Below, one piece after another: positions 18,580-27,561 of a DNA stretch of 64,000 bases. A program made the translations under genes and the position numbers. Origin of the DNA: Shewanella decolorationis S12 (GTDB lineage: Bacteria > Pseudomonadota > Gammaproteobacteria > Enterobacterales > Shewanellaceae); the NCBI RefSeq assembly GCF_000485795.1, contig NZ_AXZL01000076.1, positions 434,001-498,000 on the forward strand. The letters are read 5' to 3'. The notes beneath the pieces were generated by a model, which had not been told where the DNA came from, did not search any database, and saw only the letters and a list, made by a program, of their open reading frames with translations. Within the stretch, counting starts at the first letter, position 1. Each line of letters starts with the position of its first letter.

Positions 18580-18829
18580 GACACCGATCCCCATCTTAAT
18601 TATTGATTTTAGGTGTTAAAGCTCGCGCTTTTACCTAGTAAGGTCTGTTCGGCGTCCAAAACACGAGAACAGCATTCTCTTCATCAGAGTCCTAGCAAGT
18701 GTAGGCAGCCGCCGAATTTTGGGAGCGAATTTTATACCAAAAAAAACCGCCGTGCTGCAGTTATAGTCATAAGTTGCAGGTGAACGGCCGTTTATTTTGC
18801 ATTTTTAGGACGGAACTAACAAAAAGCGT
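18580..18829. other. intergenic region upstream of the phosphoribosyltransferase gene
   Basis: About 250 bases hold the leader of the phosphoribosyltransferase gene. A T-rich block at 18733-18744 (read on the minus strand) and a weak GCCGCCG-containing stretch can be seen. I see no ORF, no structured RNA family and no repeat that I can name. Confidence 0.4.
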
Positions 18830-18856
18830 ACAAAAAAGGCCACCCAAAGGTGGCCA
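18830..18856 (-). terminator. terminator of the PhoD-like phosphatase gene
   Basis: GGCCACC (18838-18844), loop CAAA and GGTGGCC (18849-18855). On the minus strand the stem is followed by TTTTTTG. Confidence 0.8.
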
Positions 18857-18891
18857 ACAAGGAACGAGCTAAGCAAAAAATGGAGCTTGGG

Positions 18892-20658
18892 TTAGCTCAC
18901 AGGGTTGATAATGTGTTCACCGACCTTTGTCATGGCGCTGTAGCTGCGGCTGGTCGACTCTTCAAATTCCTTCGCCAGAATCGTGCTGACATAATGCCAG
19001 TCGCTACGCACCGCTTCTTTAGTGAAGGTTAAGGTCATAAAGCCGCGATCTTTAAGGTTGGTGTATTTAAGATCTGGCACCAGATCCACGATCGCCGCCT
19101 CGGTCGCGGGGATCTGTTCCGCTGGCAGATTTAAGTAATATTCCAAACCAGGTGATGACACTGAGCTTGTGGCAAACTCCACCCCCACACTATCACCGTT
19201 AACGTCTTTTAACTCATTCGCCCAGGCGTTATGGGTGTCACCGGCAATCACCACTAGGTTGTGATTCTTCGATTTAGCCGTGCCTAAAATCACTTCCCTT
19301 TCATAGGCATAACCATCCCATGCATCCAAGTTATAGGGGATGGATGGTAGTTGCAGCAGGGCAATCACCTCAGGTGTTAACAAGGCTTGATTGGCCTGTA
19401 AGTACTGTAATTCCGCTGCCGTTAGGGTTGGATCATTTGCCGCCGCACGAGCGGCTAACTTCGCCAGCGCCCCAAGCATGGCATATTGTGGAATACTCAT
19501 TTGCTGGGTAGCGATTGCAGCGGGCAGAGACATCTTACCCATCAAAATTTGCTGTCCTAACACCTGCCAAGTGCCCGTGGCTTGCAATAAAGTGCCCTGC
19601 AGCCAGAGTAATTGGGTTAAGCCTAGCATGGTGCGCGTGGTCGATGTCACATCGGCAAGGAAACGCTCACCATCGAAGGCACCCGTGCTGGCATCCATAT
19701 AATCGGCGTAGTCGAGCTGCTTATCCCGGGCCAAAACGCGCGTGTCCAGCATATGTAAGTCGACTAAGTTACCGTAACTGAAGCTGCGGTATATCTCCTC
19801 ATGGTTACCCTCGCGCCATGGACGGATTGGCAGCCACTCGAAGTAGGCCTGTAGCGCGGCTTCTTTACGCACCGCAAAATCCCCTTCGCCTTCGTTGTGG
19901 TTCTCAGCACCATCACGCCAGGTATCGTTTGCCACTTCGTGGTCATCCCATACCGTAATAAATGGCACTTTCGCGTGCAATTTTTGCAGGCTAGTATCTG
20001 AACGATACTGGCCATAACGAGTACGGTAATCGCTAAGCGTCAGCAGTTCGTTGGCGGGTAACACTTCACGGCCAAGCTCTGCCGCATGTTCGCTGGCATA
20101 GCCACCACGGGCATATTCATAGATATAGTCACCCAGATGCACCACGGCATCGAGGTCATCCTGCGCCGCAGCCAGTTCATACACGTTAAAAAAACCAGCA
20201 GGAAAGTTAGCGCAGGACATAACAGCGAGTTTTACCGAACTCACTTCGCCCTCGGGTAAAGTGCGGGTCTTGCCCACCTCGGAGGTTTTTCCGCCCGTCA
20301 TAAAGCGGTAAAAATAGGTTTGTCCCGCACGTAAACCGCGGGCATCGATTTTGACCGTGTAATCACGGTTAGCATTAGTGACCATCTCCCCAGTGGTCAC
20401 TAATTGTGAGAATGCCGCGTCACTGGCGACTTGCCAGCTCACTTTAACATCCCCAGCAGAATCTGGCGTCACACGGGTCCAAAGGATCACCGCATCCTGC
20501 GCTGGGTCACCGCTGGCGACACCATGTAAAAACTGCGCGGGCACAGAGTTATCATCATCACTGTCACTACACCCCATTAGGCCGTAGGAAATCACTGCGG
20601 CACCAATACCTTTGGCTGATATTGCTAAAAAATCACGACGAGTCACGGTTCGTTTCAT
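18892..20658 (-). CDS. phoD: PhoD-like alkaline phosphatase, Tat-exported
   Basis: A calcium- or iron-dependent phosphodiesterase/phosphomonoesterase of the PhoD family (588 residues). The twin-arginine signal is clear (TRRDFLAISAKG), followed by a lipobox-like MGC, so it may be a Tat-exported lipoprotein. The N-terminal fibronectin-like domain (FLHGVASGDPAQDAVILWTRVTP) is followed by the metallophosphatase core with metal-binding motifs HLGDYIYEYA, TVWDDHEVANDT and VVIAGDTHNAWANEL. It probably scavenges phosphate from organic esters outside the cytoplasm. A strong Pho-box-like sequence upstream supports PhoB activation. The substrate specificity is not readable. Confidence 0.9.
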   Translation of the reverse strand: MKRTVTRRDFLAISAKGIGAAVISYGLMGCSDSDDDNSVPAQFLHGVASGDPAQDAVILWTRVTPDSAGDVKVSWQVASDAAFSQLVTTGEMVTNANRDYTVKIDARGLRAGQTYFYRFMTGGKTSEVGKTRTLPEGEVSSVKLAVMSCANFPAGFFNVYELAAAQDDLDAVVHLGDYIYEYARGGYASEHAAELGREVLPANELLTLSDYRTRYGQYRSDTSLQKLHAKVPFITVWDDHEVANDTWRDGAENHNEGEGDFAVRKEAALQAYFEWLPIRPWREGNHEEIYRSFSYGNLVDLHMLDTRVLARDKQLDYADYMDASTGAFDGERFLADVTSTTRTMLGLTQLLWLQGTLLQATGTWQVLGQQILMGKMSLPAAIATQQMSIPQYAMLGALAKLAARAAANDPTLTAAELQYLQANQALLTPEVIALLQLPSIPYNLDAWDGYAYEREVILGTAKSKNHNLVVIAGDTHNAWANELKDVNGDSVGVEFATSSVSSPGLEYYLNLPAEQIPATEAAIVDLVPDLKYTNLKDRGFMTLTFTKEAVRSDWHYVSTILAKEFEESTSRSYSAMTKVGEHIINPVS

Positions 20659-20718
20659 TATTATTATTCCTTTCTAAGATGAGGGTTCACTGGTATGAGG
20701 TCTAATGAGGCCCCGATT

Positions 20719-20749
20719 GTGAGACATCACTGTTACACATTTGTGACAT
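20719..20749 (-). promoter_or_regulatory. candidate Pho box of the phoD-like gene
   Basis: On the minus strand, ATGTCACAAATGTGTAAC (20732-20749) matches 14 of 18 positions of the Pho box CTGTCATAWAWCTGTCAY. A third unit TGTCTCAC continues the 11-bp period to 20719. It lies about 60 bases before the start codon. Confidence 0.55.
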
Positions 20750-20928
20750 CTTTGTCAGCCTTTTATGATTTCTTTTAATTCATAGCCTTATACTGAATAG
20801 CGTACTTTATTTGTACAGCACTGGCACAAGCTATGATTAAGCTGCTAACATCGGATCAGTGGCAAATCGCTCAGATTTTGGCTCATGCGGAGTCAAACCA
20901 GAGCATTGTTAAAAAAGGAATTTATAGG

Positions 20929-21354
20929 ATGAAAGTCAGCGATATTATGAGCACAGAGGTCATCTGCATCAGCGATGGTGCGAGCCTTAAAGATGCCCAC
21001 CACTTAATGCAAACCCGCGGCGTGCGCCATTTACCTGTGATATCCGAAACCGACGGCACATTAGTCGGTATTCTTACCCATAAAAAGATGATCGCCAGCG
21101 TATTGTCTATGTTGAATAAATACGGCCAAGGCGCATTGGATCGCAAAGAACGCTATACCCCCATAGCGACTGTGATGGACAAAGACTGCCAGCAGTTAAC
21201 TGCGGATGAGCCCTTAACCGTGGTGGTGGAATACTTTATCGATAATAAACTCGGTTGCTTACCTGTAGTGGATAACGATAAGAAAGTATTAGGGATTGTC
21301 ACCTCATCCGACTTTATTAAGCTCTGCCGTACCCTGCTGCAACAGCAAGCTTAA
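20929..21354 (+). CDS. tandem CBS domain protein
   Basis: A 141-residue protein consisting of two CBS motifs (MKVSDIMSTEVICISDGASLKDAHHLM... and IATVMDKDCQQLTADEPLTVVVEYF...), which pair to bind adenine nucleotides such as AMP or ATP. The start is the ATG at 20929, with AAGGA upstream; earlier codons of the open frame lack a ribosome site and encode no domain. No effector domain is attached, so it is a stand-alone energy-sensing or regulatory module with unknown partner. It is followed by an 11-bp hairpin at 21377-21401. Confidence 0.8.
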   Translation: MKVSDIMSTEVICISDGASLKDAHHLMQTRGVRHLPVISETDGTLVGILTHKKMIASVLSMLNKYGQGALDRKERYTPIATVMDKDCQQLTADEPLTVVVEYFIDNKLGCLPVVDNDKKVLGIVTSSDFIKLCRTLLQQQA

Positions 21355-21376
21355 CCTCTAATACTCGCCCAATTTC

Positions 21377-21401
21377 TCGCCAGCTCTCGCAGAGCTGGCG
21401 A
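21377..21401 (+). terminator. hairpin after the CBS gene
   Basis: TCGCCAGCTCT and AGAGCTGGCGA form a perfect 11-bp stem with a 3-base loop. No good T-run follows, so it may be a transcript-stabilising hairpin rather than an efficient terminator. Confidence 0.5.
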
Positions 21402-21433
21402 GTGTGCTTATTTCAACACTCCCAAGGACGCCC

Positions 21434-22039
21434 GTGGCCAAGTTATTAACCCAACAACAATTTATCCGCGCCTATGAATGCGCCGAATTAGGCTGTATCG
21501 CCAATCAACAACGACTCGCCCAATTGCTCGCCGATCCCGATTATGACGCTTTACATGAATACAGCGCTTACTTTGGCAAAGCGGCGACACAAATCACCTG
21601 TATCAGTGACTTACAAAGTATGGAGGAATTGCATTTTGTCGCGGGCAACTTAAATTGGGATGACCATGATCCCGATATGGTCAGAGCGATTATCGAACAT
21701 CCACTCTGTGATGCGGGTACCGCCTTATTGCTCTACTGGTACGGACAAGGCTTTTATTACTCCACACCGGAGAGGCTCGACACGCCTTTTGGACAGCTAT
21801 TCAAAACCATCACCGAACGCTTTGTTGCGCGCGGCTATACCAGTTATAAAATCCATTTTGACCCGATTAAAGAATGTTTTATGCCCTCATTGGATGATGT
21901 CCTCACCAATGGATATCAAATTCCTGGTGCGCTTTTTGCCCCTTACAGCACAATGGAAATCGAAACCGATGAAGGGCATCCAAGGTATCTGCAATTTAAA
22001 AATGAACTGCTGAAATTGGGTAAATGGGGCCAACAATAA
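21434..22039 (+). CDS. DUF4274 domain protein
   Basis: A 201-residue soluble protein. The central stretch LHFVAGNLNWDDHDPDMVRAIIEHPLCDAGTALLLYWYGQG fits DUF4274, a helical family often linked to immunity or toxin neighbourhoods but of unknown function. I place the start at GTG 21434 because AAGGAC lies 5-6 bases upstream; the open frame extends to an earlier GTG without a ribosome site. No toxin gene is adjacent here. It is convergent with the MATE transporter. Confidence 0.65.
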   Translation: MAKLLTQQQFIRAYECAELGCIANQQRLAQLLADPDYDALHEYSAYFGKAATQITCISDLQSMEELHFVAGNLNWDDHDPDMVRAIIEHPLCDAGTALLLYWYGQGFYYSTPERLDTPFGQLFKTITERFVARGYTSYKIHFDPIKECFMPSLDDVLTNGYQIPGALFAPYSTMEIETDEGHPRYLQFKNELLKLGKWGQQ

Positions 22040-22070
22040 GCCCCGAGCTGTCTTTAAGCTATTAACGTGA

Positions 22071-23432
22071 TTAAACAGGCGTTGCTGGCGGAATACGGGT
22101 AAAACGCTGCCAGCGACCCGAGCGCCAACGATGCACCATAATCAAACCTCGCACCCATTCATCGGCCGCAACCGCGAGCCAAGCGGCCAGCACGCCATAA
22201 CCTAAATGCAGCCCAAAGAACCAAGCCAATAACACGCCAATTCCCCACATGCTAAACAGGCCAACCCGCACCGGAAACGCCACATCCCCCGCGCCTTTTA
22301 ATGCCGAAATAATCACCAGATTAAAGACTCGGCCAGTTTCCAGCGCGATAGAGCCCAATAGCAGAAGTGCAGTAAGTTGAATCACTTCAGGGTTTTCACT
22401 CAGCCAGCCCACAATGGTAAAGCGCTGCCAATAAAAGGCTAACACTATGGCGAGGGAGGCAATAAAGCCCACAAGGCAATACTTCTGCACCCGTACAGTA
22501 ATCTCATCGAACCATTGTTTACCGACGTAGTAGCCGGTTTGAATTTGCGCCGCCTGCCCGAGCGCCACCGCAAAACAGTAAATAAAGCGGCTGATATTCA
22601 AGCCATAGGTATAAGCCGTTAAAGAGAGCGTGCCCATCTGACTAATAAAATAGATGATGGTCATCTGCGCCACGTTGTAAGACAGCATTTCGCCCGCATT
22701 AAGCAAGCCAATGCGCATCACGCTCCAATAGGTGCTGCGCGGCAATAATTTAAGTCGTTGCATTGGCAGCGGAATATGCTTACTGCGGATCACCGCCAGC
22801 ATAATCAAGGCACCAATCATCTGGCTGGTCACAGTCGAAATCGCCACACCAGTTACCCCATAAACGGGCAAACCAAAGGGAGAATAGAGGGCAATATAGT
22901 TACCGAGCACATTCATCAACCCCGTGCTAGAGGTGACTAACATGGCGGATCGAGTAAAACCGTAGCTGCGTAAGATGGCGGCAAAGGCGATGTTCATTAC
23001 CAGCCCGATACTCAAACTGCCGCAGATCAGCAGATAATCGTAACCATAGCCCGCAACCTTAGGCTCTAACTCAAATAAACCGATAATGCCGTGGGCACCG
23101 AAAAACATCGAGGTACCCATAATCACGGCTAAACCTAAACTTAAGGCCACGCTGGCCACGCCAATATCGGTCGCCTGCTGGGTTCGCCCCGCACCATTAT
23201 TTTGGCTGATCAGAATGCTGGCGCCCGTGCTGACCATCATGGACATCACCATCATAAAAAACATCAATTGGGTGGTGAGTCCGACCGCCGCAACCGCATT
23301 ATCGGAATAATGGCTCAGCATAAAAATATCGCTGATCCCGAGTAAGGATTGCAGCAATGTTTCGATAAAAATCGGCCAAGTGAGGGCGACAATGCCCATG
23401 CGTTGTTGCAGGGTTTTAGCTGATGTGGCCAC
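22071..23432 (-). CDS. MATE-family multidrug efflux transporter
   Basis: A 453-residue inner-membrane cation-coupled antiporter with about 12 hydrophobic segments, from ALTWPIFIETLLQSLLGISDIFMLS at the N-terminus on. The DIFMLSHYSDNAVAAVGL pattern in the first helices and the internal twofold similarity are typical of the MATE (NorM/DinF) fold. The start codon is GTG with TAAGGAT upstream. The substrate is unknown; relatives export cationic drugs or dyes. No regulator gene is adjacent. Confidence 0.88.
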   Translation of the reverse strand: MATSAKTLQQRMGIVALTWPIFIETLLQSLLGISDIFMLSHYSDNAVAAVGLTTQLMFFMMVMSMMVSTGASILISQNNGAGRTQQATDIGVASVALSLGLAVIMGTSMFFGAHGIIGLFELEPKVAGYGYDYLLICGSLSIGLVMNIAFAAILRSYGFTRSAMLVTSSTGLMNVLGNYIALYSPFGLPVYGVTGVAISTVTSQMIGALIMLAVIRSKHIPLPMQRLKLLPRSTYWSVMRIGLLNAGEMLSYNVAQMTIIYFISQMGTLSLTAYTYGLNISRFIYCFAVALGQAAQIQTGYYVGKQWFDEITVRVQKYCLVGFIASLAIVLAFYWQRFTIVGWLSENPEVIQLTALLLLGSIALETGRVFNLVIISALKGAGDVAFPVRVGLFSMWGIGVLLAWFFGLHLGYGVLAAWLAVAADEWVRGLIMVHRWRSGRWQRFTRIPPATPV

Positions 23433-23759
23433 GTCCGATCCTTACCGCGGGAAGACAAGTGAAATAGCAATAGCACGCCAAGGCTGGCGAACGGTAATTT
23501 TCTTACATTTTTAGATTGTGCTCAATCCTTCATCACCACTAAAGCCTGACCCTGCAACCGTATTCATTGGGTGGAGCTCAATTCATTGAAGTCGAAAAAC
23601 ATCAGCAACGTCTCAATTAACAATCTTTAATCGACTGAAAAAGCAGGGATTAATACCATATAGCTCAATACACACTACCCTTTTTGATATTGAGCCGATA
23701 CACTTTGCCGACCACAAAGGGCGATAAGCGCTCGCCGAATATATTCAGGGAAACTGCAC
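23433..23759. other. intergenic region between MATE and esterase genes
   Basis: Divergent promoter region with no ORF of note. A dyad GCTCAATA (23663-23670) and TATTGAGC (23688-23695) with a 17-base spacer lies about 65 bases before the esterase start and may be an operator. Nothing else is recognisable. Confidence 0.35.
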
Positions 23760-24674
23760 ATGAGCCAACTCTATTTAGAAGACGGAATTAAACAATTAGT
23801 GAGCGAGTTTATCGCCGCAGGTTGCCCTTCGGTCCGCGAGCAAAGCCTTGAGGAACGCCGCCAAGGTTACATCGCCAGCACAGTATTGGCAGGTGAGCCG
23901 GAGGCTGTGTTTGAGGTCAAAACCTTATCCCTTGAGGGCATAGAGTTAACCCTATTTAAGCCCTCGGCAGATAACAATTTACCCGTGGTTATTTACTATC
24001 ACGGCGGTTGTTTTGTCAGCGGCGGCATCGCTACTCATAATCAGCAACTGCGTAAAATTGCCAATGATTCCGGTGCATTAGTGGTGGCGGTCAGCTATCG
24101 TCTCGCCCCTGAGCATGTGTACCCCGCAGCCCATGACGATGCCTTCAATGCGGCCAATCTCGTACAGCAACATTGCCAGCAATGGGGCGGTGACAACACT
24201 AATATCACTCTGATGGGCGACAGTGCCGGCGGCCATTTAGCCTTAGTCACTTGTCTGCGGTTAAAGGCAAAGGGGGAATGGTTGCCTAAAAAACAAGTGC
24301 TTATCTATCCGATGTTGGATGCGACCGCCAAAAGCCAGAGCTATATCGACAATGGCGACAAATACATTATCACCCGCGACACGCTGCTCACGGGCTTTGA
24401 TATGTACCTCGACTGGCATCACAGAACCGATGTCGAAGCCAGCCCGCTGCGCAGCCAAGATTTAGCCGGTTTACCCGAAACTCATATTATTACCGCCGAG
24501 TTCGATCCCCTGTTAGATGAGGGTGAACAGCTGTTCCGTAACCTGTTAGATGCGGGCGTCAATGCCCATTGCCGCCGCTATTTAGGGGTGATCCACGGCT
24601 TCTTCCAACTCGCTGGCGTCAGCCAATCGGCGCGGGATGCCATGGTGCAGATAACCCACATTATTCGCTCTTAA
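23760..24674 (+). CDS. alpha/beta-hydrolase esterase (hormone-sensitive lipase family)
   Basis: A 304-residue cytoplasmic carboxylesterase. The oxyanion-hole motif YYHGGCFVSGG (the HGG[GC] of the HSL family) is near residue 80. The nucleophile elbow GDSAGG is near 155. The Asp of the triad lies in AEFDPLLDEG and the His in GVIHGFFQL. It probably hydrolyses short acyl esters. AGGGAA precedes the ATG. The gene ends in a hairpin at 24684-24712. The natural substrate is unknown. Confidence 0.88.
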   Translation: MSQLYLEDGIKQLVSEFIAAGCPSVREQSLEERRQGYIASTVLAGEPEAVFEVKTLSLEGIELTLFKPSADNNLPVVIYYHGGCFVSGGIATHNQQLRKIANDSGALVVAVSYRLAPEHVYPAAHDDAFNAANLVQQHCQQWGGDNTNITLMGDSAGGHLALVTCLRLKAKGEWLPKKQVLIYPMLDATAKSQSYIDNGDKYIITRDTLLTGFDMYLDWHHRTDVEASPLRSQDLAGLPETHIITAEFDPLLDEGEQLFRNLLDAGVNAHCRRYLGVIHGFFQLAGVSQSARDAMVQITHIIRS

Positions 24675-24683
24675 CCTCACTAA

Positions 24684-24712
24684 GCCGCATGTCTAGATAA
24701 AAGACATGCGGC
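24684..24712. terminator. hairpin between esterase and cupin genes
   Basis: GCCGCATGTCT and AGACATGCGGC pair over 11 bp with a 7-base loop. The T-tract is poor on both sides, so termination is only probable. Confidence 0.5.
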
Positions 24713-24767
24713 GATTGAATCCATTCAACGAATAACCTATTGCATGATAACGCAATGATCTACTGCG

Positions 24768-25250
24768 CTATTTCACCTCTGGCCGACTTAATTTGTAGAT
24801 GATTTCTTTATGCTGCGGATACATCGCCAACAAAGCTTCTTGGCTAAACAACTCAAAGTCATCGAAGGTAAAGCCGGGTGATACCATACAGCCCACCAGC
24901 GAGAATCCATCTTGATTCATCGCCGAGCCAAAAATACAGCCCTTAGGCACTAAAAACTGCGGCCTTTCGCCCGCGGCTAAATCCAGCCCTAACTGCGCCG
25001 TGGTTAGCTCGCCCTCGGGGGAAATCATATAAATTGTCAGCGATTGCCCCGCATGGAAATACCACATCTCATCCGCCGTGAGTCGATGAAAATGCGACAC
25101 TTCGCCTGTCCGTAATAAGAAATAAATGCTGCTCCACAGCTGACGACTCGGATCAAAAGCCGATTCTGATCGATAAGATGAACGGTAATAACCGCCCTCA
25201 ACATGCTGCTCCAATTCTAAATATTCAATAAAATCATTGGCATTTTGCAT
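24768..25250 (-). CDS. cupin family protein (DUF985)
   Basis: A 160-residue single-domain cupin. The N-terminus YLELEQHVEGGYYRSSYRS, then SSIYFLLRTGEVSHFHRLTADEMWYFHAGQSLTIYMI and LVPKGCIFGSA, are signature segments of the DUF985 (YML079-like) beta-barrel. The His-x-His pair with the following Glu could bind a metal or small ligand. GGAG lies 8 bases before the ATG. The biochemical role is not known. It is divergent from the TonB receptor at 25399. Confidence 0.82.
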   Translation of the reverse strand: MQNANDFIEYLELEQHVEGGYYRSSYRSESAFDPSRQLWSSIYFLLRTGEVSHFHRLTADEMWYFHAGQSLTIYMISPEGELTTAQLGLDLAAGERPQFLVPKGCIFGSAMNQDGFSLVGCMVSPGFTFDDFELFSQEALLAMYPQHKEIIYKLSRPEVK

Positions 25251-25340
25251 CTTTACAACTCCATTTCATACCTAATTACCGCTTCAACACGGGCTAATAC
25301 AATTTTTAAAAAGATGTTAGAACCATGATTGAAATCAAAT

Positions 25341-25366
25341 AAAAACCATTCTCATTTACATATAAT
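25341..25366 (+). promoter_or_regulatory. Fur-box-like site and -10 element of the TonB receptor gene
   Basis: The 19-mer at 25341-25359, read in reverse, matches the Fur consensus at 12 of 19 positions, including AATGAGAAT. It directly abuts a perfect TATAAT at 25361-25366. This placement would let Fe-Fur block the promoter. Confidence 0.5.
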
Positions 25367-25398
25367 CCTGCCACAAATTATTTTACGGAGAAATGAGA

Positions 25399-27561
25399 GT
25401 GAAGCCCACTTACCTTGCCATCCTTTTAGCCGCAGTGCTACATCCCCAGTTGGCCAGCGCAGAAGATGTGACTAAACCTGAGCTGGAAAAAATCGAACGC
25501 ATGAGCGTTGTTGGTGTAAGACAAAGGTTAGAGCAAGCGGGAACCTTGGCTAACACTATCATGAAGACCGAAGTTATCGACGCCAGCGTTATTGAAAACA
25601 AAAATGCCGTCAACCTCTCCGAAGCGATTGATAACTCTCCCGGCGTCAAAGTCTCCAATGAATGTTCCATGTGTGGTGTTAAGCGCATCATGCTCAACGG
25701 TATGAAAGGCGAGCAAACCACCATTCTGGTCGATGGTTTACCCGTACACACTATGATTTCGGGCTATTATGCGGTCGATGCAATTCCAACAACTGGGGTG
25801 GAGCGGATTGAAGTCGCCCGTGGTGCGGGCGCATCGTTAATCGCCCCCGAAGCCATTGGCGGCACTATTAATATTGTGAGTTATGAACCCACCGAAAACG
25901 GCGCAGAACTGGATTTGTCCGCCGGTGAAAATGACTACCGCAAACTGGGTTTCCTCGGTAAAGGAGTCACCGAAGATGGCCGCACCCGCGCGACACTCGT
26001 TGCACAATATGATGATAGAGATCAAGCCGATGCGGACAATAACAAAGTCAACGAAGCACCGATGCAGGAAAACCGTAGTCTGACTGGCCGAGTGTCCCAC
26101 GACGTAACCGATGCCGATAACTTGGTATTGCGCGTTGCCAATATCCAATCGGAAATTTTTGGTGGCCCTATGTTAGGTAGCACCTTTGCCGATGGCACAG
26201 CCTCCAGCATAGGCAACGTGTTATCCGGTTATGATGGCCAACCAAGCGACACGCAAAATCTGTTTGAAGACGGTGACGTGCGTAAACGCTATACCGGCAA
26301 AGCTTGGGAAACCACAGAATGGATTAAAACCGAACGTAATGAAGCCTCACTCGCTTGGCTAAGGGAATTTAGTGACGACTGGAACATGCACCTTGCCGCC
26401 AGCTACGCCGATCACAAACAGGACTCTTTCTACGAAGGCTTCGATTACAGTGCCGATGACAAAATGTGGTTCTTCGATGCACGCTTTAACTATTTACTAA
26501 GCGAGAGTCAATTACTCACCTTCGGCGCCGACTTACGCACAGAAGAAATGCGCTCCCATTCCCGATCTGGCAGTGCCAACCCAGATTATGTTTCCGACTC
26601 CTTTGACTATGATGTTAAAGGTCTTTATTTACAGGACACCTGGCAGGCGACAGAGTCTTTAGAAGTCGCGATGGCGCTGCGTTACGATACTATTACGGCC
26701 GATTTTACCGACCCTAATAAGCCCGGCACAGAATTAGATGAATCAATCCTATCACCAAGGGTTGATATTCGCTTACGCCATAATGATGAGTGGACTTCAC
26801 GCCTATCCGCAGGCCGCGGTTATCGCGCGCCATTATCCTTCTTTGAAACCGACCACGGGATTTTAGACGGCTCACTCGGCTTTGATATTGATATCGACGA
26901 GCTAGAACGTTCCAACTCAGTTAACTACGCCCTGAGTTACGAAGGTGAACGTCTCACCTCGACCGCCTCGATCGCTTGGACCGAAGTCGAACATTTAGCG
27001 GCGTTAACCACTAACGATCATGGCATTCCATTACTCACTCAACTGGATGAAAAAGCGCGGGTTATCACTAGCGATATCGCCTTAGGTTATCGCTTAACCG
27101 ATGATATGAGCCTAAGCCTTACCGCCGAACATTTTGATTATGACTCGGTATTCAAATCCTCCTATGCCATTGCGCCAGTTGAAAAACGCGTCACGCTCAG
27201 CATGGATTGGGATGTGAATGACTGGGAAATTTTTGCCAACCTAGTGTGGATTGGTAGCCGCGATCTCGCTGAATTTGGCTACGAAGGCTATAACCGTTTA
27301 GACGCCAATGGCCAAGTAGACCCTAGCTCGAAAAAGACAACAGATGCACCCGCTTATGTCACTGTGGATCTTAAGGTCAGTTATCAGCTTAACGATACCT
27401 TGTCACTCTACACTGGGGTCAGCAATCTATTTGACTACACTCAAGCAGGAGATGAAGACACACCGCTATTTTACGATGCAGAGGGCGCTTTCGACGTAGG
27501 CTATATCTATGGCCCACTGCGTGGCAGAGAAATCTATGCCGGCATCAAGTTTAGCTTCTAA
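25399..27561 (+). CDS. TonB-dependent receptor with Cys-rich plug, metal-linked
   Basis: An outer-membrane receptor of about 720 residues. Signal peptide (YLAILLAAVLHPQLASA), plug domain and beta-barrel are present, and the C-terminus IYAGIKFSF is a barrel end. The plug has an unusual motif, NECSMCGVKRIMLNGMKGE, followed by LVDGLPVHTMISGYYAVDAI. I suggest the GTG at 25399, because GGAG (25387-25390) is 8 bases before it, whereas the ATG at 25393 is only 2 bases from GGAG. A Fur-like box overlaps the promoter. The next gene, a thioredoxin-like protein, overlaps the stop codon by one base. Ligand unknown: iron chelate or copper are both possible. Confidence 0.82.
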   Translation: MKPTYLAILLAAVLHPQLASAEDVTKPELEKIERMSVVGVRQRLEQAGTLANTIMKTEVIDASVIENKNAVNLSEAIDNSPGVKVSNECSMCGVKRIMLNGMKGEQTTILVDGLPVHTMISGYYAVDAIPTTGVERIEVARGAGASLIAPEAIGGTINIVSYEPTENGAELDLSAGENDYRKLGFLGKGVTEDGRTRATLVAQYDDRDQADADNNKVNEAPMQENRSLTGRVSHDVTDADNLVLRVANIQSEIFGGPMLGSTFADGTASSIGNVLSGYDGQPSDTQNLFEDGDVRKRYTGKAWETTEWIKTERNEASLAWLREFSDDWNMHLAASYADHKQDSFYEGFDYSADDKMWFFDARFNYLLSESQLLTFGADLRTEEMRSHSRSGSANPDYVSDSFDYDVKGLYLQDTWQATESLEVAMALRYDTITADFTDPNKPGTELDESILSPRVDIRLRHNDEWTSRLSAGRGYRAPLSFFETDHGILDGSLGFDIDIDELERSNSVNYALSYEGERLTSTASIAWTEVEHLAALTTNDHGIPLLTQLDEKARVITSDIALGYRLTDDMSLSLTAEHFDYDSVFKSSYAIAPVEKRVTLSMDWDVNDWEIFANLVWIGSRDLAEFGYEGYNRLDANGQVDPSSKKTTDAPAYVTVDLKVSYQLNDTLSLYTGVSNLFDYTQAGDEDTPLFYDAEGAFDVGYIYGPLRGREIYAGIKFSF

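Noticed and set aside
25837-26148. Long antisense open frames within the TonB receptor and other large genes
   Set aside because: They are shadows of well-supported genes, with no ribosome site or family resemblance.
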